Shown: positions 53,862-63,830 of the stretch, in pieces
Layout: the number at the start of each line of letters is the position of its first letter
Position numbering within the stretch: position 1 is the stretch's first letter
NCBI GenBank assembly: GCA_903813345.2
Contig: CAIIXF020000011.1
Coordinates: forward strand, 4,362,571 to 4,426,570
Direction: 5' to 3'
DNA from: Owenia fusiformis
Lineage: Eukaryota > Annelida > Polychaeta > Sabellida > Oweniidae
DNA length: 64,000 nt
Program-made: the position numbers and the translations under genes
The notes under the pieces: generated by a model
Seen by the model: the letters and a program-made list of their open reading frames with translations, nothing else
Told to the model about the DNA's origin: nothing
The model's database searches: none

Positions 53862-55682
53862 ATTAAAATTCAACACGTTTGAAATTAGAGTTGAATTATT
53901 TTATTTCCGGTTGATATAACGTCTTAGCGTTAGTGAAATCGAACGCGATTTTAACTGATTGGATAACATGATGTGATCATGAGTAGGTTATGTGAGTGGA
54001 TGCACGATGGGATCGTGTTATTCTGCGAGTAGCAACCGAAGCGTTTATACACAGTTTTAGTTAATGTTGTAAGTTGTCATACAACCGATTCGAAAATTTA
54101 GTTTTATTGTTCGAGGAGGCATACCTTTTTCCCTTTCGAAAGTCACAAAGATTTTGATCTGGGTTTTAACGGTGTCAGGTCGATAAACTAAAGTTTTTCA
54201 TATTGAAGTCAACGAACACTTTCTTTAGTGCTATTGACCAAATCAACGTTTTTGAATGAACGTGTTCTGACGTTGATGTAACCTGTTCCCAATAATTACT
54301 ATTTTGGGAAGTATATTTTTCTGCAATTATTACAAAGCATTGCATAGCATAGGATGTTAATTAAGTTAATTAAAACATTTAGATATTAGGTTTCTAAGAA
54401 GCAATTATGTAATGTGCATATAAATCTGAAACTCAAGGCATGGCTTTTTACTGACAGCGCATTGAATCTAAATGAATAAATATGTATTTAAGTGCGTTTC
54501 TGTCATATTGTTTCAAGGAAGGCACAAAGTTTTGCTTTTAAAGATATTGATTATATCCGAAAGTCCTTCATATTTTTAGATATGTAATATCTATTTCCAG
54601 AAGGGCATCAATTTTGGTAATTTAGTTGATAGTTGTGTTTCTTTACAACATTTACAGTAGTTGTGTTATATCAGTGTGACAAACACATTAAGAGAAGTGC
54701 TTGTCAACTATTTGCATTTTATATTAAACAGATAGTATTTAGATTTACAACGTTTCGAAGAATTGTTCTTTTGCTTTTGTTGCAATACGAGATAAGTTTG
54801 TATTAAGGTTTGCAAAGCATGGTGCTTTCCAGATATTATATTGTTCATCACAATAGTTTTAGAAGATCGTATGATTTTTGTAGTCCGGTCGTGTATTCTT
54901 GTGATAATCACGGAATTTTTGTATTTTGTGACCAACAATGTCGCATATTACGACAGTTTATTAAGGAAGGAAGTTTCATTAACTTTCTGAGTTACGTGTT
55001 TTGCCAAAAGGCAATGTTATGGTTACAGTGCAAGTCTGTAGACAGTGATTTAGATTATTGTTATGTATTAATGACAGTGCGTGATTACTGTATTAGATAG
55101 TGAGGCATGTTACTTACAGATTTTGCATAGTGCTACTAGAAGGCACTATATACATGTACGGTCCTTATACAAGTTTTTTATATTGCAAGTTGACAGATAG
55201 TCACAATTTAGAATTGGTTTATTCCGAAATTTGTGAATTAATTTGAGATCTTGGACGTGTTAACAAACGTGTAGCCACAATGGTTTTAATGACAGAAGAT
55301 CATTAGATATGGATGGGTTGTTGGATTTAGATGTTTTAATTAGGCACAAGGTGCCTTATTGATGCCTTGAAGGCAGTTAAACATCGTAAATCAGCAGCGA
55401 GGTTGGGAGCCGAGGACGGATGTTGGGTATATTTGAACCTAAGAGGTTTCTGGCATTAATGCCATCGGCATCGTGGCCGCTATGACATTGGCATCGTGGC
55501 CGTCATAGGTACCTGGATGCATCGCGGCCTGGCTACATTTTTTCTTTTTTTCACTCATTCTTTGTATCCGATGTACTTAATGCTATTCCAATAAACGCGG
55601 GCTGCTGGCTCGAATTTAATCCTATAATATATGTGATATTATGTTGTGTGGTTTGTGGTGAAGACTGTTTAATTAGGAAATA
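53862..55682 (+). mobile_element. Tandem element T2: 1,821 bp, same ends as T1, different middle
   Basis: It begins at the exact base where T1 ends (GGAAATA/ATTAAAATTC). It shares T1's first 199 and last 82 bases without a difference. The interior is mostly unlike T1; only about 80 bases (54,640-54,720, near 52,803-52,880 in T1) are related. Open frames such as 54,810-55,100 have no domain. Right flank: AGTAATGTTAGTGTGAAGAG, continuing the empty-site sequence. Confidence 0.7.
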
Positions 55683-55703
55683 AGTAATGTTAGTGTGAAG
55701 AGG

Positions 55704-56496
55704 TCAGTGGTTTCAGTAACTTTCTGCACAAGGGGCAGATGAAAAAAACAAGAGGCGCCATTCAAAACAACCATTTTTTTTCACTCCCGGAAACGCAAAT
55801 TCTTGTCCAAGGACAGAAAGTGAACAAATGAACAAGGGCATGGACAGGCTTTGCCAAAAATGATATAAAATTCTGATGTAGATTATATTTCCAAGACAAT
55901 GTATCTGAAATACAATATTATTGTACAGTCAATCAAAGTTTTGAACTTTGAATCCTATTAAGAGGTGATTTACAAGATGTCCAGGGTTTTACTTTTTGCA
56001 GGGTTTTCAAACTCATTTCCCCGTGTGATATTTTGTCGGCAAAAAACAAGTGAGGATGAATGCAATGCATCGGTGTGAATTATGTGTTAGTGTAATCTCT
56101 CAAAGTTAGTTTTTAATAAATTCATGATATTTTGAACAAACGGTCCTTCAAAAAAAACATTTTTGAAATTAATAAAAGATTCACATTTCACACTTAGTTA
56201 ATATTGGATAAGCCAAAGTTTATATTGGACCTTTAACTGATTAAATATGTACTGTGACTGGTAGAACATAGTTGCATCAATCATGCATTTATCTGCATGT
56301 CCCATGGAAAATAAGGTACAAATAATAAACAAGGAAGTGCAAAATAAGATCGCTAAATCAAATAAAGCATAGTCTACTATAGAAGACTTTTAATTTCCCC
56401 CAAACTAAGACAACATTTGGCTTCTGACAAACGGCGAATTATCGAAAACAAACGGCGATTTTAGGCGCTCGCCCCTGCTATTGAGAGCCCAGGAGG
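55704..56496. mobile_element. About 790-bp insertion with a 3-4 bp target duplication
   Basis: The uninterrupted copy at 48,055-48,070 reads GTGAAGAGG-TAGGCTAAA. Here GAAGAGG and GGAGG-TAGGCTAAA are separated by this insertion, which starts TCAGTGGTTTCAG and ends GAGAGCCCAGGAGG. GGCGCC and GGCG..CGCC phrases near the ends pair weakly. No gene was seen. Confidence 0.6.
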
Positions 56497-56544
56497 TAGG
56501 CTAAAAAGTCACATCCGTGGGAGTATTTTAGCAGGTCCCACTCG

Positions 56545-56760
56545 GATCCGTGAAAAGGTCAAGGAGCAGGGGATCGATGGAGGCTTCATAACAGACTTGT
56601 TCGAGATTGTCTTCCTGTGGGAGTGACAAATGATCCGTGAAAAGGTCAAAGAGCAGGGGATCGATGGAGGCTTCATAACAGACTTGTTCGAGATTGTCTT
56701 CCTGTGGGAATGACAAATGATCCTGCATGTTTTAAGTGACGTATGGACCGATGTCCTCGG
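56545..56760. repeat. Second 87-bp array, about 2.3 units
   Basis: Same unit and same left flank as the 48-kb array, ending in the variant CTTCCTGTGGGAATGACAAA and then a unique extension (CATGTTTTAAGTGACGTATG). The end sequence agrees with that at 49,325-49,378. Confidence 0.85.
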
Positions 56761-56887
56761 ATCCTGTAGACGATTTAATTGTTTAATCAAAGAGATTGAA
56801 CGTTTGGTACATAAACAAGGTGTTGTAACAAGTTGAGATATTCATTAACCTGATATAAGGTCTGTCAAAGTGTTGTTTCTTTAAAAT

Positions 56888-57227
56888 AAAATGGGACATA
56901 TTGTGGCGCGGGATAAGTACAGATTAAAAGAAACTCCTGTAGTCCCTGAGAAGTTTAAAATGATTCCTTGGGTTTGTTAACGTTGGCTTTTATCGTAGAT
57001 TTATTCGAGGATTGTGAATCATAGGTGCAAAATTGTGCAAAATCCTTAAATGTTGGTGCACGAATTTCAAGTCAGTCAGAGAATATGCTGTATCTTATGA
57101 CTGGGATCAGGATCATAAATGTAGAGCTGAGGCCATTCGCGAGTTTAAAACTGAAATACTAGATACAGTATGTAAAAGTCCCTGCTATGCAATCCCAAAT
57201 ATTGCAAATGCAATTGCCGCTATGTAA
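56888..57227 (+). pseudogene. Ty3/Gypsy retrotransposon polymerase fragment
   Basis: MGHIVARDKYRLKETP and EKFKMIP, then in other frames VGFYRRFIRGL, CKIL, and finally SYDWDQDHKCRAEAIREFK and PCYAIPN. These follow the connection between the RT and RNase H of Ty3/Gypsy pol: FLGH..., GFYRRFI..F..IA.PL..LL, F.W...C..AF..LK..L...P.L..P. At least two frameshifts and a stop are present. LTRs were not found. AATAAA follows at 57,273. Confidence 0.6.
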
Positions 57228-57229
57228 CC

Positions 57230-57990
57230 TTTTAGCAATTTTTATGTGTTTTACAATTCTATTGATTGTTTGAAATAAAAATTGAAAATTGATTAATACT
57301 TCCGTAGCCTGGAAAACTTCCGTACAAGCTGCATAAGACGCCAGATTTGATGGGTCTTGGATTTGTTTGATATTGAGAGCATGTATAGGAAAGCAAGGGT
57401 TTCAGAAAGGCCTCGTTAAGGCCATTCTGATACTCATCACATCTTTCTGTCTTCAACCAGAAATATCATACTAGTGTGAAGCTAATAGAGGCCCGTGATG
57501 TGTTTAGGCTAAAATCTCCCGTTTAAGAACCCTTCCTCCAACCAATTAGAATTAAGATAAAGAAATTTGTTTACGTTAAAAAACGTCCGTTTAGTTAGAA
57601 AACGAAGACAAAGGTCCATACTTAATTTCAATGTAGTAATAAACATTATTTGAATGAACAATTTCGACCACACTAAGGTAAAGATAATATACACACCATG
57701 TGTAAGATGTTCCTAGATATTTCTTGTGAGTAAAAGTCGAACGCAGAATAACAATATGAGTCCAATTATAAATAAAATTGCAACAATTCCTCATCGCCCT
57801 CGTGCAGCATTTTAAAATACAGTTTATTCATTCAAATATTACTTTTCATGACTTCAAAAGTTTTTTGAGAATTTGTGGCATTTGAAAGAACTTTGTTCAT
57901 CTTATAAATATCAAATGTTTAAATTTCCCTCCATTTTAAAAACAAAATTTAGATTTTTAGCTCAACAATACAACAATTAACACTACAAAT
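57230..57990. other. No gene seen
   Basis: AT-rich sequence with short frames on the minus strand only and no domain. It may include the 5' UTR of LINE-C in its last part, but the boundary is not visible. Confidence 0.4.
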
Positions 57991-58246
57991 CACATTATTT
58001 TTTAATCCTTTGAATTGATCAGACAAATGTGTTATAGTTAGAGTTGCGCGCGCATATTTAATGGAAGCTGGAAAAAATGGAGCTCCGTAAATAATCACCA
58101 TTATCACCTATTTTATAAGTATCTCAGAGTCATACTAGTCTCAAACATACATATAAACATTACACAATACCTGGATATATATTTATGCTGGATATTTCCA
58201 CGGACATTATCTAGGTGAGTCAACTAAATCAAGTTGAAATTTCAAC

Positions 58247-59872
58247 ATGGATTCATTAGATTTTGACATGGTTGAAAGAACCCTCCATAAGCTAGTTGAA
58301 GAGTCAACTGAAACTATTATGATTGAAATAGATCAAGATTATACAGATTCTGAATTGGATGTTATACGTGAGAGATTCTTTGAGATGGCTCAGTCTAGAG
58401 TTTTGGAAACGTGTGCTGCTTTGTTTGGCCCGCTTGCACAACGGGAACAAAATCAGTTACCGTCAAAATTAAAACCCGTGAGACGCACTGGTAGCAATAG
58501 AAAGTTGATGCTTTCTAAGGACATATGTGACCTATATCTTTACGTCAATGAACATTTGGACGATTTCCCACGTTCAGTGTTGAGCTCGGTATCGTTTCTT
58601 CCCGATGTAAAAAAGGCAAAACGACAAGCAGTGGACACAAAAGCTAAATCGGAACAACGGGACCATATAATTCGCCTGGAGTCGAAAGTTAGACAACTGA
58701 ATACCAAGATCGTGGAGGTGGAATCAGAATGTAATAAAGTTATTACTACCCAGAGAAAGCGAATAGAAGTTTTAGAGACTGAGGTGAGCAATATGTCAAC
58801 TATTCTTGACCAGATCTTACTATCGATAAATGTACCCAAGTCACCTACTAAGCCGGTAATTGGGCCTAATAATAACAGTGTATTGGAAACCGAGAGTACT
58901 CCTGAAAAGTCGGTCAACCCATTGAGTACAGACACAAACATTGTAATTATTGCAGATAAGTCCCCTAAGGAATTTGTCACTCAAACGGGGTCAATAATTG
59001 GTGCTAAACATCAAAATGTAAACAAAGCCAGTCCGGCGGACGACGAGACACGAACGGAACCTGTTCAGTTCGTACCTACATACAGTACGGCCGTCAAACT
59101 TGGCACCAACGCTCCTGCTGCTAAACGGCACGCTGAGCCACCCACGCGGCCCCATCTCAACAAGGCTACCTCATTTCCGAAATCTGCTAGGAATACTACA
59201 AAGCCCCTCAGTGGCCTGAAATTTGAGCGATCGAGGACACTCTACGTCAGCAACATTCGAATGGATTTCGATGACACTGACACAGATATTGAGGATCGTG
59301 TTAAGCGCCATGTGTCTTCCTTCAATGTAAATATCGTCAAAATCAATGTCATTCATAACCGCTTCAACAAGTTCAGAGTTGGATGTAAAATCGATGTGCC
59401 GGAATCGAATGTTGATGATGCCATGGATAGTGAAAATTGGCCTGATCCAATCGAAGTACGTATCTGGACCCGTTTCAAGAATCGCGGTCAATACACGGAC
59501 AGCCATCCACGATATGATCAGCACCAGCGAGATGGAGCTACGCGTACTGAACCAGGAGCTACAGTAAATCGCACCAACCGCCATCCTCGTGATAATTACC
59601 GCCAAAACTCTGATGATCATGACTATCACTCGTATCCACGTCCTGATTATGACTGCGATAGCAATGGCGATCGCTACGACGACGATGATCGTCAGCCTGT
59701 GGATCGCAATAGTGTACGTAACTCTTATGACAATGACAACACACGTTATTCACGAGTCGGGGGTACTTATAATGACTATGATGAAGATGCATGGGATCAC
59801 CGTCTGCAAGACAATAGTCACAAATATTTCACACGATACCCCGTGAGCACGGAGTACACTGACCATTCTTAA
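58247..59872 (+). CDS. LINE-C ORF1 RNA-binding protein
   Basis: 541 codons from ATG 58,247. Residues 1-130 are a helical, acidic N-terminal part. About 135-195 is a coiled coil (IIRLESKVRQLNTKIVEVES), likely for multimer formation. About 195-325 is a Ser/Pro/Thr-rich linker. About 325-410 is an RRM-like fold, opening RTLYVSNIRMDFDDTDTD with the short RNP-type strand and closing IEVRIWTRF. The rest (to 541) is an Arg/Asp/Tyr/His-rich low-complexity tail that probably binds nucleic acid. In the family this protein coats the element RNA and goes with it into the nucleus. No zinc knuckle is present, unlike LINE-A. The minus-strand frames across this region are shadows. Confidence 0.8.
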   Translation: MDSLDFDMVERTLHKLVEESTETIMIEIDQDYTDSELDVIRERFFEMAQSRVLETCAALFGPLAQREQNQLPSKLKPVRRTGSNRKLMLSKDICDLYLYVNEHLDDFPRSVLSSVSFLPDVKKAKRQAVDTKAKSEQRDHIIRLESKVRQLNTKIVEVESECNKVITTQRKRIEVLETEVSNMSTILDQILLSINVPKSPTKPVIGPNNNSVLETESTPEKSVNPLSTDTNIVIIADKSPKEFVTQTGSIIGAKHQNVNKASPADDETRTEPVQFVPTYSTAVKLGTNAPAAKRHAEPPTRPHLNKATSFPKSARNTTKPLSGLKFERSRTLYVSNIRMDFDDTDTDIEDRVKRHVSSFNVNIVKINVIHNRFNKFRVGCKIDVPESNVDDAMDSENWPDPIEVRIWTRFKNRGQYTDSHPRYDQHQRDGATRTEPGATVNRTNRHPRDNYRQNSDDHDYHSYPRPDYDCDSNGDRYDDDDRQPVDRNSVRNSYDNDNTRYSRVGGTYNDYDEDAWDHRLQDNSHKYFTRYPVSTEYTDHS

Positions 59873-59909
59873 TCTTCATTAACTTCGAACTGTAAATAGT
59901 GTAAATACG

Positions 59910-62900
59910 ATGACTATTTTGAAAATTGCATGTTTTAACCTTAATGGATTTAATTCGTCTAAGGAATATCTTAACCAGCTTTTAACTGAGTTCGACGTTA
60001 TTGGTGTTTCAGAGCATAAACTGTATCCTAATAATCTTAATAAAATGACTAATTTCAATAAGGATTTTAAGTGTTATGCTATAGCCAATAAATTGTTGAA
60101 TCCAGCTAATTGTGGCATGATCTGGGGTAGTGGAGGTGTTGGAATATTCTGGCGGACCTCATTACAATACAGCGTTATACCAATGCATAAATTAAGCACA
60201 GATCGTATAATTTGTGTTCAAATTCGAACTCCTGTTCCCACTTTCATAATGTCTGTTTACTTACCTCAACAGCATTGTATGAATGATACATTCTCTGATG
60301 TTTTAGATAGTCTCTTTGAATTTATTTCACAGGCACAGCAAACTGGAAATGTCATTATAATTGGTGATGTCAACTGCCATTTTGGAACACTGTTTCCCCC
60401 TCCTAGAGGATGGGGTAATCCCACGGATAATGCACGATCCTTATTTAATTTATGTAGGGAGAAAGGTCTTATTGTCGCTGACATGAATAACCAGGCAGTT
60501 GGTCCTGTTGTTAGTTTTAACTCGTACACGCACCGTGCATGCATGTCATACATTGATCACTGTATTGTGTCCTCCTTTTTAAAACAGTATATAGTTAAAT
60601 GTGGCCTCATTTACGAACAAGCAGCGAATCAAAGTGATCATGTACCCATATTTTTACATATTGATGTGTGTGATTTAAAGTACGATCTGAATTGTGAAGA
60701 TAATGGTTCGCGTTTGGCGTGGCACAAACTGAGTAAATGCGACATAGAGTCAACGTATACACTAGCCTCTGAACATATGTGTGAACAATTTTACAATCGA
60801 ATACTTAATGAATGTAACGGTCGAGATAACTGTTTAGATAATCACCAAGTTGACTATTTTATTGAGGAATTTTGTTCTATTTTGAAATCATTATCTCATG
60901 AATTTATACCTACTATAAAATATCGCAAGCATTTAAAGCCATTTTGGTCCAGTGAGTTAACTATACTTGTAAAAGAACGTAATAGAAGATGGAATGAATG
61001 GCGATGTGTAGGTCGTCCCAGAGAATGCACTAATGAATATAGAATACGATATCTTAAAGCTAAGAAACTATTCAGAAAATCTTATAAAGCTGAAGAATAT
61101 AAATATGAACAGAATGAATTGAAAAGATTGTATGAATTGGAGGATTTAAATCCCCGGATGTATTGGCATTTGGTGCAAAAAAGCCGAGGTGGGTGTAAGG
61201 CTAACTCTAATTTAATCCGACGTACACATACCAATGAAATATTGTCAAACCCGAGTGATATTTGTGAAGAATGGCGAAATTACTTTAAAAACCTTGCCAC
61301 TCCGGGCAATGATCCGAACTTCGATCCCAACCACGAATTGGTAGTCAACAACGCCATAGAGCGTATGTTGACTGAATCATTCGATTATGAGGATACCGTA
61401 TTATGTGATCCTTTGACTGATGAAGAGGTCTTAAATGCTATTCTTTCCCTGAATTTGAAACGTGCAACTGGTTTTGACGATGTTTCAGCGGAACACCTCC
61501 GTTATGGCGGTAAATATGTTTGTTCCATAGTTAAGATATTAATACAAAATATAATTGACAATGAATTTATTCCATCAAATTTTCAAATGGGTATTTTATT
61601 GCCACTTTTAAAATCAGGTAACCGTGATCCATTAGAGCAGGACAATTTTAGAGGAATAACTCTCATGACAGTCTTAAGAAAGATCTTTGACAATATCATT
61701 CTAAGCAGAAGTAAGCCCACTATTTTAAAACATATTCCCCAACTGCAGGGGGCGTCACAAGATGGCTGCTCATCGGTTCACACCTCTCTGATTTTGCAAG
61801 AAGCAATAGCTCATAATCTCGATAAGGGAGAGAATGTTTATGTTTGTACAATTGATATTCGTAAAGCCTTTGATACTGTGTATTTGAATGGGCTACTTTT
61901 TAAACTATTTAATATAGGTATTAATGGAAAATTGTGGAGAATACTGCACAAGTCCTACAATAATTACAAATGCATGGTGCGAGTAAGTAACATGCTATCA
62001 GATCCATTCGATGTACTCCAGGGGGTCCATCAAGGTGGGGTCTATTCCATGCTGATGTACCAATTGTTCAATGCTGACTTACTAACTGATTTACAAGCCC
62101 TGGGCATAGGTGCATCGGTGGGGGAAATTGATGTCACCTGTCCTGCATATGCCGACGATACCTCTTTTCTTACTACTAGTACGACATCTATGAATACATT
62201 ACTTAATTTAGCTTATAATCACAGTATGAAATGGAGATATGAGATTCATCCTGGCAAATGCAATATAATGATTTATGGTGATAGACATCATGCAGTGGAA
62301 CCAGTGTTTAAAATTGGTAATAGAAATGTTAACGTTGTTCAGAAACAAATACATGTAGGTATACCATTATCAGTTAATGGTGACATTACTGATTTTATTG
62401 ACAATGCTATAAGCTCAGGTAAACGGAAATACTATTCACTCCTCGGGTTGGGTGGCAACTGTGGGGGACTTTGTCCTTTAACAGCATCACGACTATATTG
62501 GGCATTGTCTGTTCCTACAATGCTCTATGGAAGCCCTTTAATAACATACTCAGGCAGGGACATAGAAAAACTTGAATTAGTACACAGAACAATTGGTAAG
62601 CGTATTCAATGCCTACCAAAATTTTCAGACAACATATTTGCCACCGAGCCTCTGGGTTGGTTGAATTTAGAATTCAGAATTGTAATAGATAAACTGATGT
62701 TTTTCTTAATGCTAATGAAATTGCCAATCAAAAATATTTACAAACAAATCCTCATATTTCGAGCCACCGAATTAGAGCATAATGATAATATCGGAGTTGT
62801 ATCTCCTATTCATACGATTTGGAATACTCTGATAAGGTTCAATTTGTTGGACACGGCAAAGAACATGTTAAACACTGGTATTTATCCCTCAAAATCAGAG

Positions 62901-63347
62901 TGGCACAAGTTAGTATTAGGACGGGTAAGATACACTCAGAAACTTAACTTAATGATTAACTGTACTTTGAAATATTCTACCCATTTGTATATTCGAATAA
63001 GATGTTCATTTAAACCACTAATCTGGTGGGTACTGTGCAACAGATATCCTGATAAATGCATGTATTTTAAACTAATGGTTAAGCTCTTAACAAACCAAAC
63101 ACTGAATGGAAACAATAAATGGGGCAATAAAAAATGCCTTATATGTAATTCTGGTGAGATTGAGACATTAGAACATTTTACTATATTTTGTAGCTCTTTA
63201 GATGCTGAAAGGGTAGCTCTACTAGCACTTTTTAAAATGGGAGAAGATAATGTACTCCAGATTTTTAAAGAGGATGATGATTTTAATATGATTTTAAAGG
63301 CCAAGGCAATTTATTTTATGTATAAAAAACGCAACATGTTGATGTAA
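59910..63347 (+). CDS. LINE-C ORF2: endonuclease and reverse transcriptase
   Basis: 1,145 codons from ATG 59,910. Residues 1 to about 250 are an APE-type endonuclease: CFNLNGFNS, VIGVSEHKL, IIGDVNCHF and QSDHVPIFLHI carry the Asn, Glu, GDxN and SDH motifs. The RT occupies about 500-790: NFRGITLMTVLRKIFDNII, CTIDIRKAFDTV, the unusual GVHQGGVYSMLMYQLF (many LINEs have GxxQGSxLSPLLF), and PAYADDTSFL with the catalytic DD. A thumb region follows (ALSVPTMLYGSPLI), and near the end CLICNSGEIETLEHFTIFC gives a CCHC-type knuckle. All catalytic motifs are present and the frame is unbroken, so the enzyme is likely competent. ORF2 begins 37 bases after ORF1, so translation may depend on reinitiation. 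Confidence 0.9.
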   Translation: MTILKIACFNLNGFNSSKEYLNQLLTEFDVIGVSEHKLYPNNLNKMTNFNKDFKCYAIANKLLNPANCGMIWGSGGVGIFWRTSLQYSVIPMHKLSTDRIICVQIRTPVPTFIMSVYLPQQHCMNDTFSDVLDSLFEFISQAQQTGNVIIIGDVNCHFGTLFPPPRGWGNPTDNARSLFNLCREKGLIVADMNNQAVGPVVSFNSYTHRACMSYIDHCIVSSFLKQYIVKCGLIYEQAANQSDHVPIFLHIDVCDLKYDLNCEDNGSRLAWHKLSKCDIESTYTLASEHMCEQFYNRILNECNGRDNCLDNHQVDYFIEEFCSILKSLSHEFIPTIKYRKHLKPFWSSELTILVKERNRRWNEWRCVGRPRECTNEYRIRYLKAKKLFRKSYKAEEYKYEQNELKRLYELEDLNPRMYWHLVQKSRGGCKANSNLIRRTHTNEILSNPSDICEEWRNYFKNLATPGNDPNFDPNHELVVNNAIERMLTESFDYEDTVLCDPLTDEEVLNAILSLNLKRATGFDDVSAEHLRYGGKYVCSIVKILIQNIIDNEFIPSNFQMGILLPLLKSGNRDPLEQDNFRGITLMTVLRKIFDNIILSRSKPTILKHIPQLQGASQDGCSSVHTSLILQEAIAHNLDKGENVYVCTIDIRKAFDTVYLNGLLFKLFNIGINGKLWRILHKSYNNYKCMVRVSNMLSDPFDVLQGVHQGGVYSMLMYQLFNADLLTDLQALGIGASVGEIDVTCPAYADDTSFLTTSTTSMNTLLNLAYNHSMKWRYEIHPGKCNIMIYGDRHHAVEPVFKIGNRNVNVVQKQIHVGIPLSVNGDITDFIDNAISSGKRKYYSLLGLGGNCGGLCPLTASRLYWALSVPTMLYGSPLITYSGRDIEKLELVHRTIGKRIQCLPKFSDNIFATEPLGWLNLEFRIVIDKLMFFLMLMKLPIKNIYKQILIFRATELEHNDNIGVVSPIHTIWNTLIRFNLLDTAKNMLNTGIYPSKSEWHKLVLGRVRYTQKLNLMINCTLKYSTHLYIRIRCSFKPLIWWVLCNRYPDKCMYFKLMVKLLTNQTLNGNNKWGNKKCLICNSGEIETLEHFTIFCSSLDAERVALLALFKMGEDNVLQIFKEDDDFNMILKAKAIYFMYKKRNMLM

Positions 63348-63432
63348 ATATGTTTGGACAAAATATTGAAAATTGTAATGTACTCACATAGTAATAATGT
63401 GGTAATAAAGGATACAATACAATACAATATAG

Positions 63433-63830
63433 TATCTGCGCCATTCAATGTATCAATTTATGCATATATAAAAACAAAATTTTAAAAAATGTAATGTCGA
63501 CGAGGATACCCTGTCAAGCATTCAGGTTGGATAATATTTTTAAAACTTTTTTAAAGTTTTAAAATCAACCAATCATTTACCCTATCTAGGTTTATCATGT
63601 TTTAAATATTTTCGTACCATTCACAATTTATCATTTCTGAACATTTCGTGACCTTGATATCCGAAAATAACAGTTTTCATTATTTTATGATATGACGATA
63701 GATTCACTTTATTAGAGAATGGACAGCTACGAGGAGTAGTTTTTCATTTTACTGTTCAAGGTTTTGACATAAAAGAAATATCGATAAACGATTACATAAG
63801 AGGTGGGTGTGAAATAAACCAAAAATCGTA
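63433..63830. other. No gene; leader of the 54-bp repeat from about 63,740
   Basis: AT-rich spacer after LINE-C. From about 63,740 it matches the leader at 44,440-44,540 (TTTCATTTTACT..TCGTACCTCAAACAACATC). Confidence 0.6.

Larger units (their letters stand above)
58000..63432 (+). mobile_element. LINE-C: full-length-looking non-LTR retrotransposon with two intact ORFs
   Basis: ORF1 (58,247-59,872) and ORF2 (59,910-63,347) are both open and 37 bases apart. The 3' end is an ATACAATACAATACAATA simple-repeat tail at about 63,412-63,432. Simple-repeat tails instead of poly(A) are usual in CR1/L2/I-like LINEs. The 5' end is approximate. Compared with LINE-A and LINE-B it carries no visible lesion, so it inserted recently. 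Confidence 0.85.

Noticed and set aside
49717-54060. LTR retrotransposon, with the 199-bp identical blocks as LTRs
   Set aside because: The blocks lack TG..CA ends, no gag/pol or primer site lies between them, there is no target duplication, and a second pair of identical 82-bp blocks plus the empty site fits tandem elements better.
59171-59846. Overlapping ORFs on both strands (59,171-59,629 minus, 59,559-59,792 minus, 59,589-59,846 plus)
   Set aside because: They are shadows of the LINE-C ORF1 low-complexity Arg/Asp/Tyr tail.
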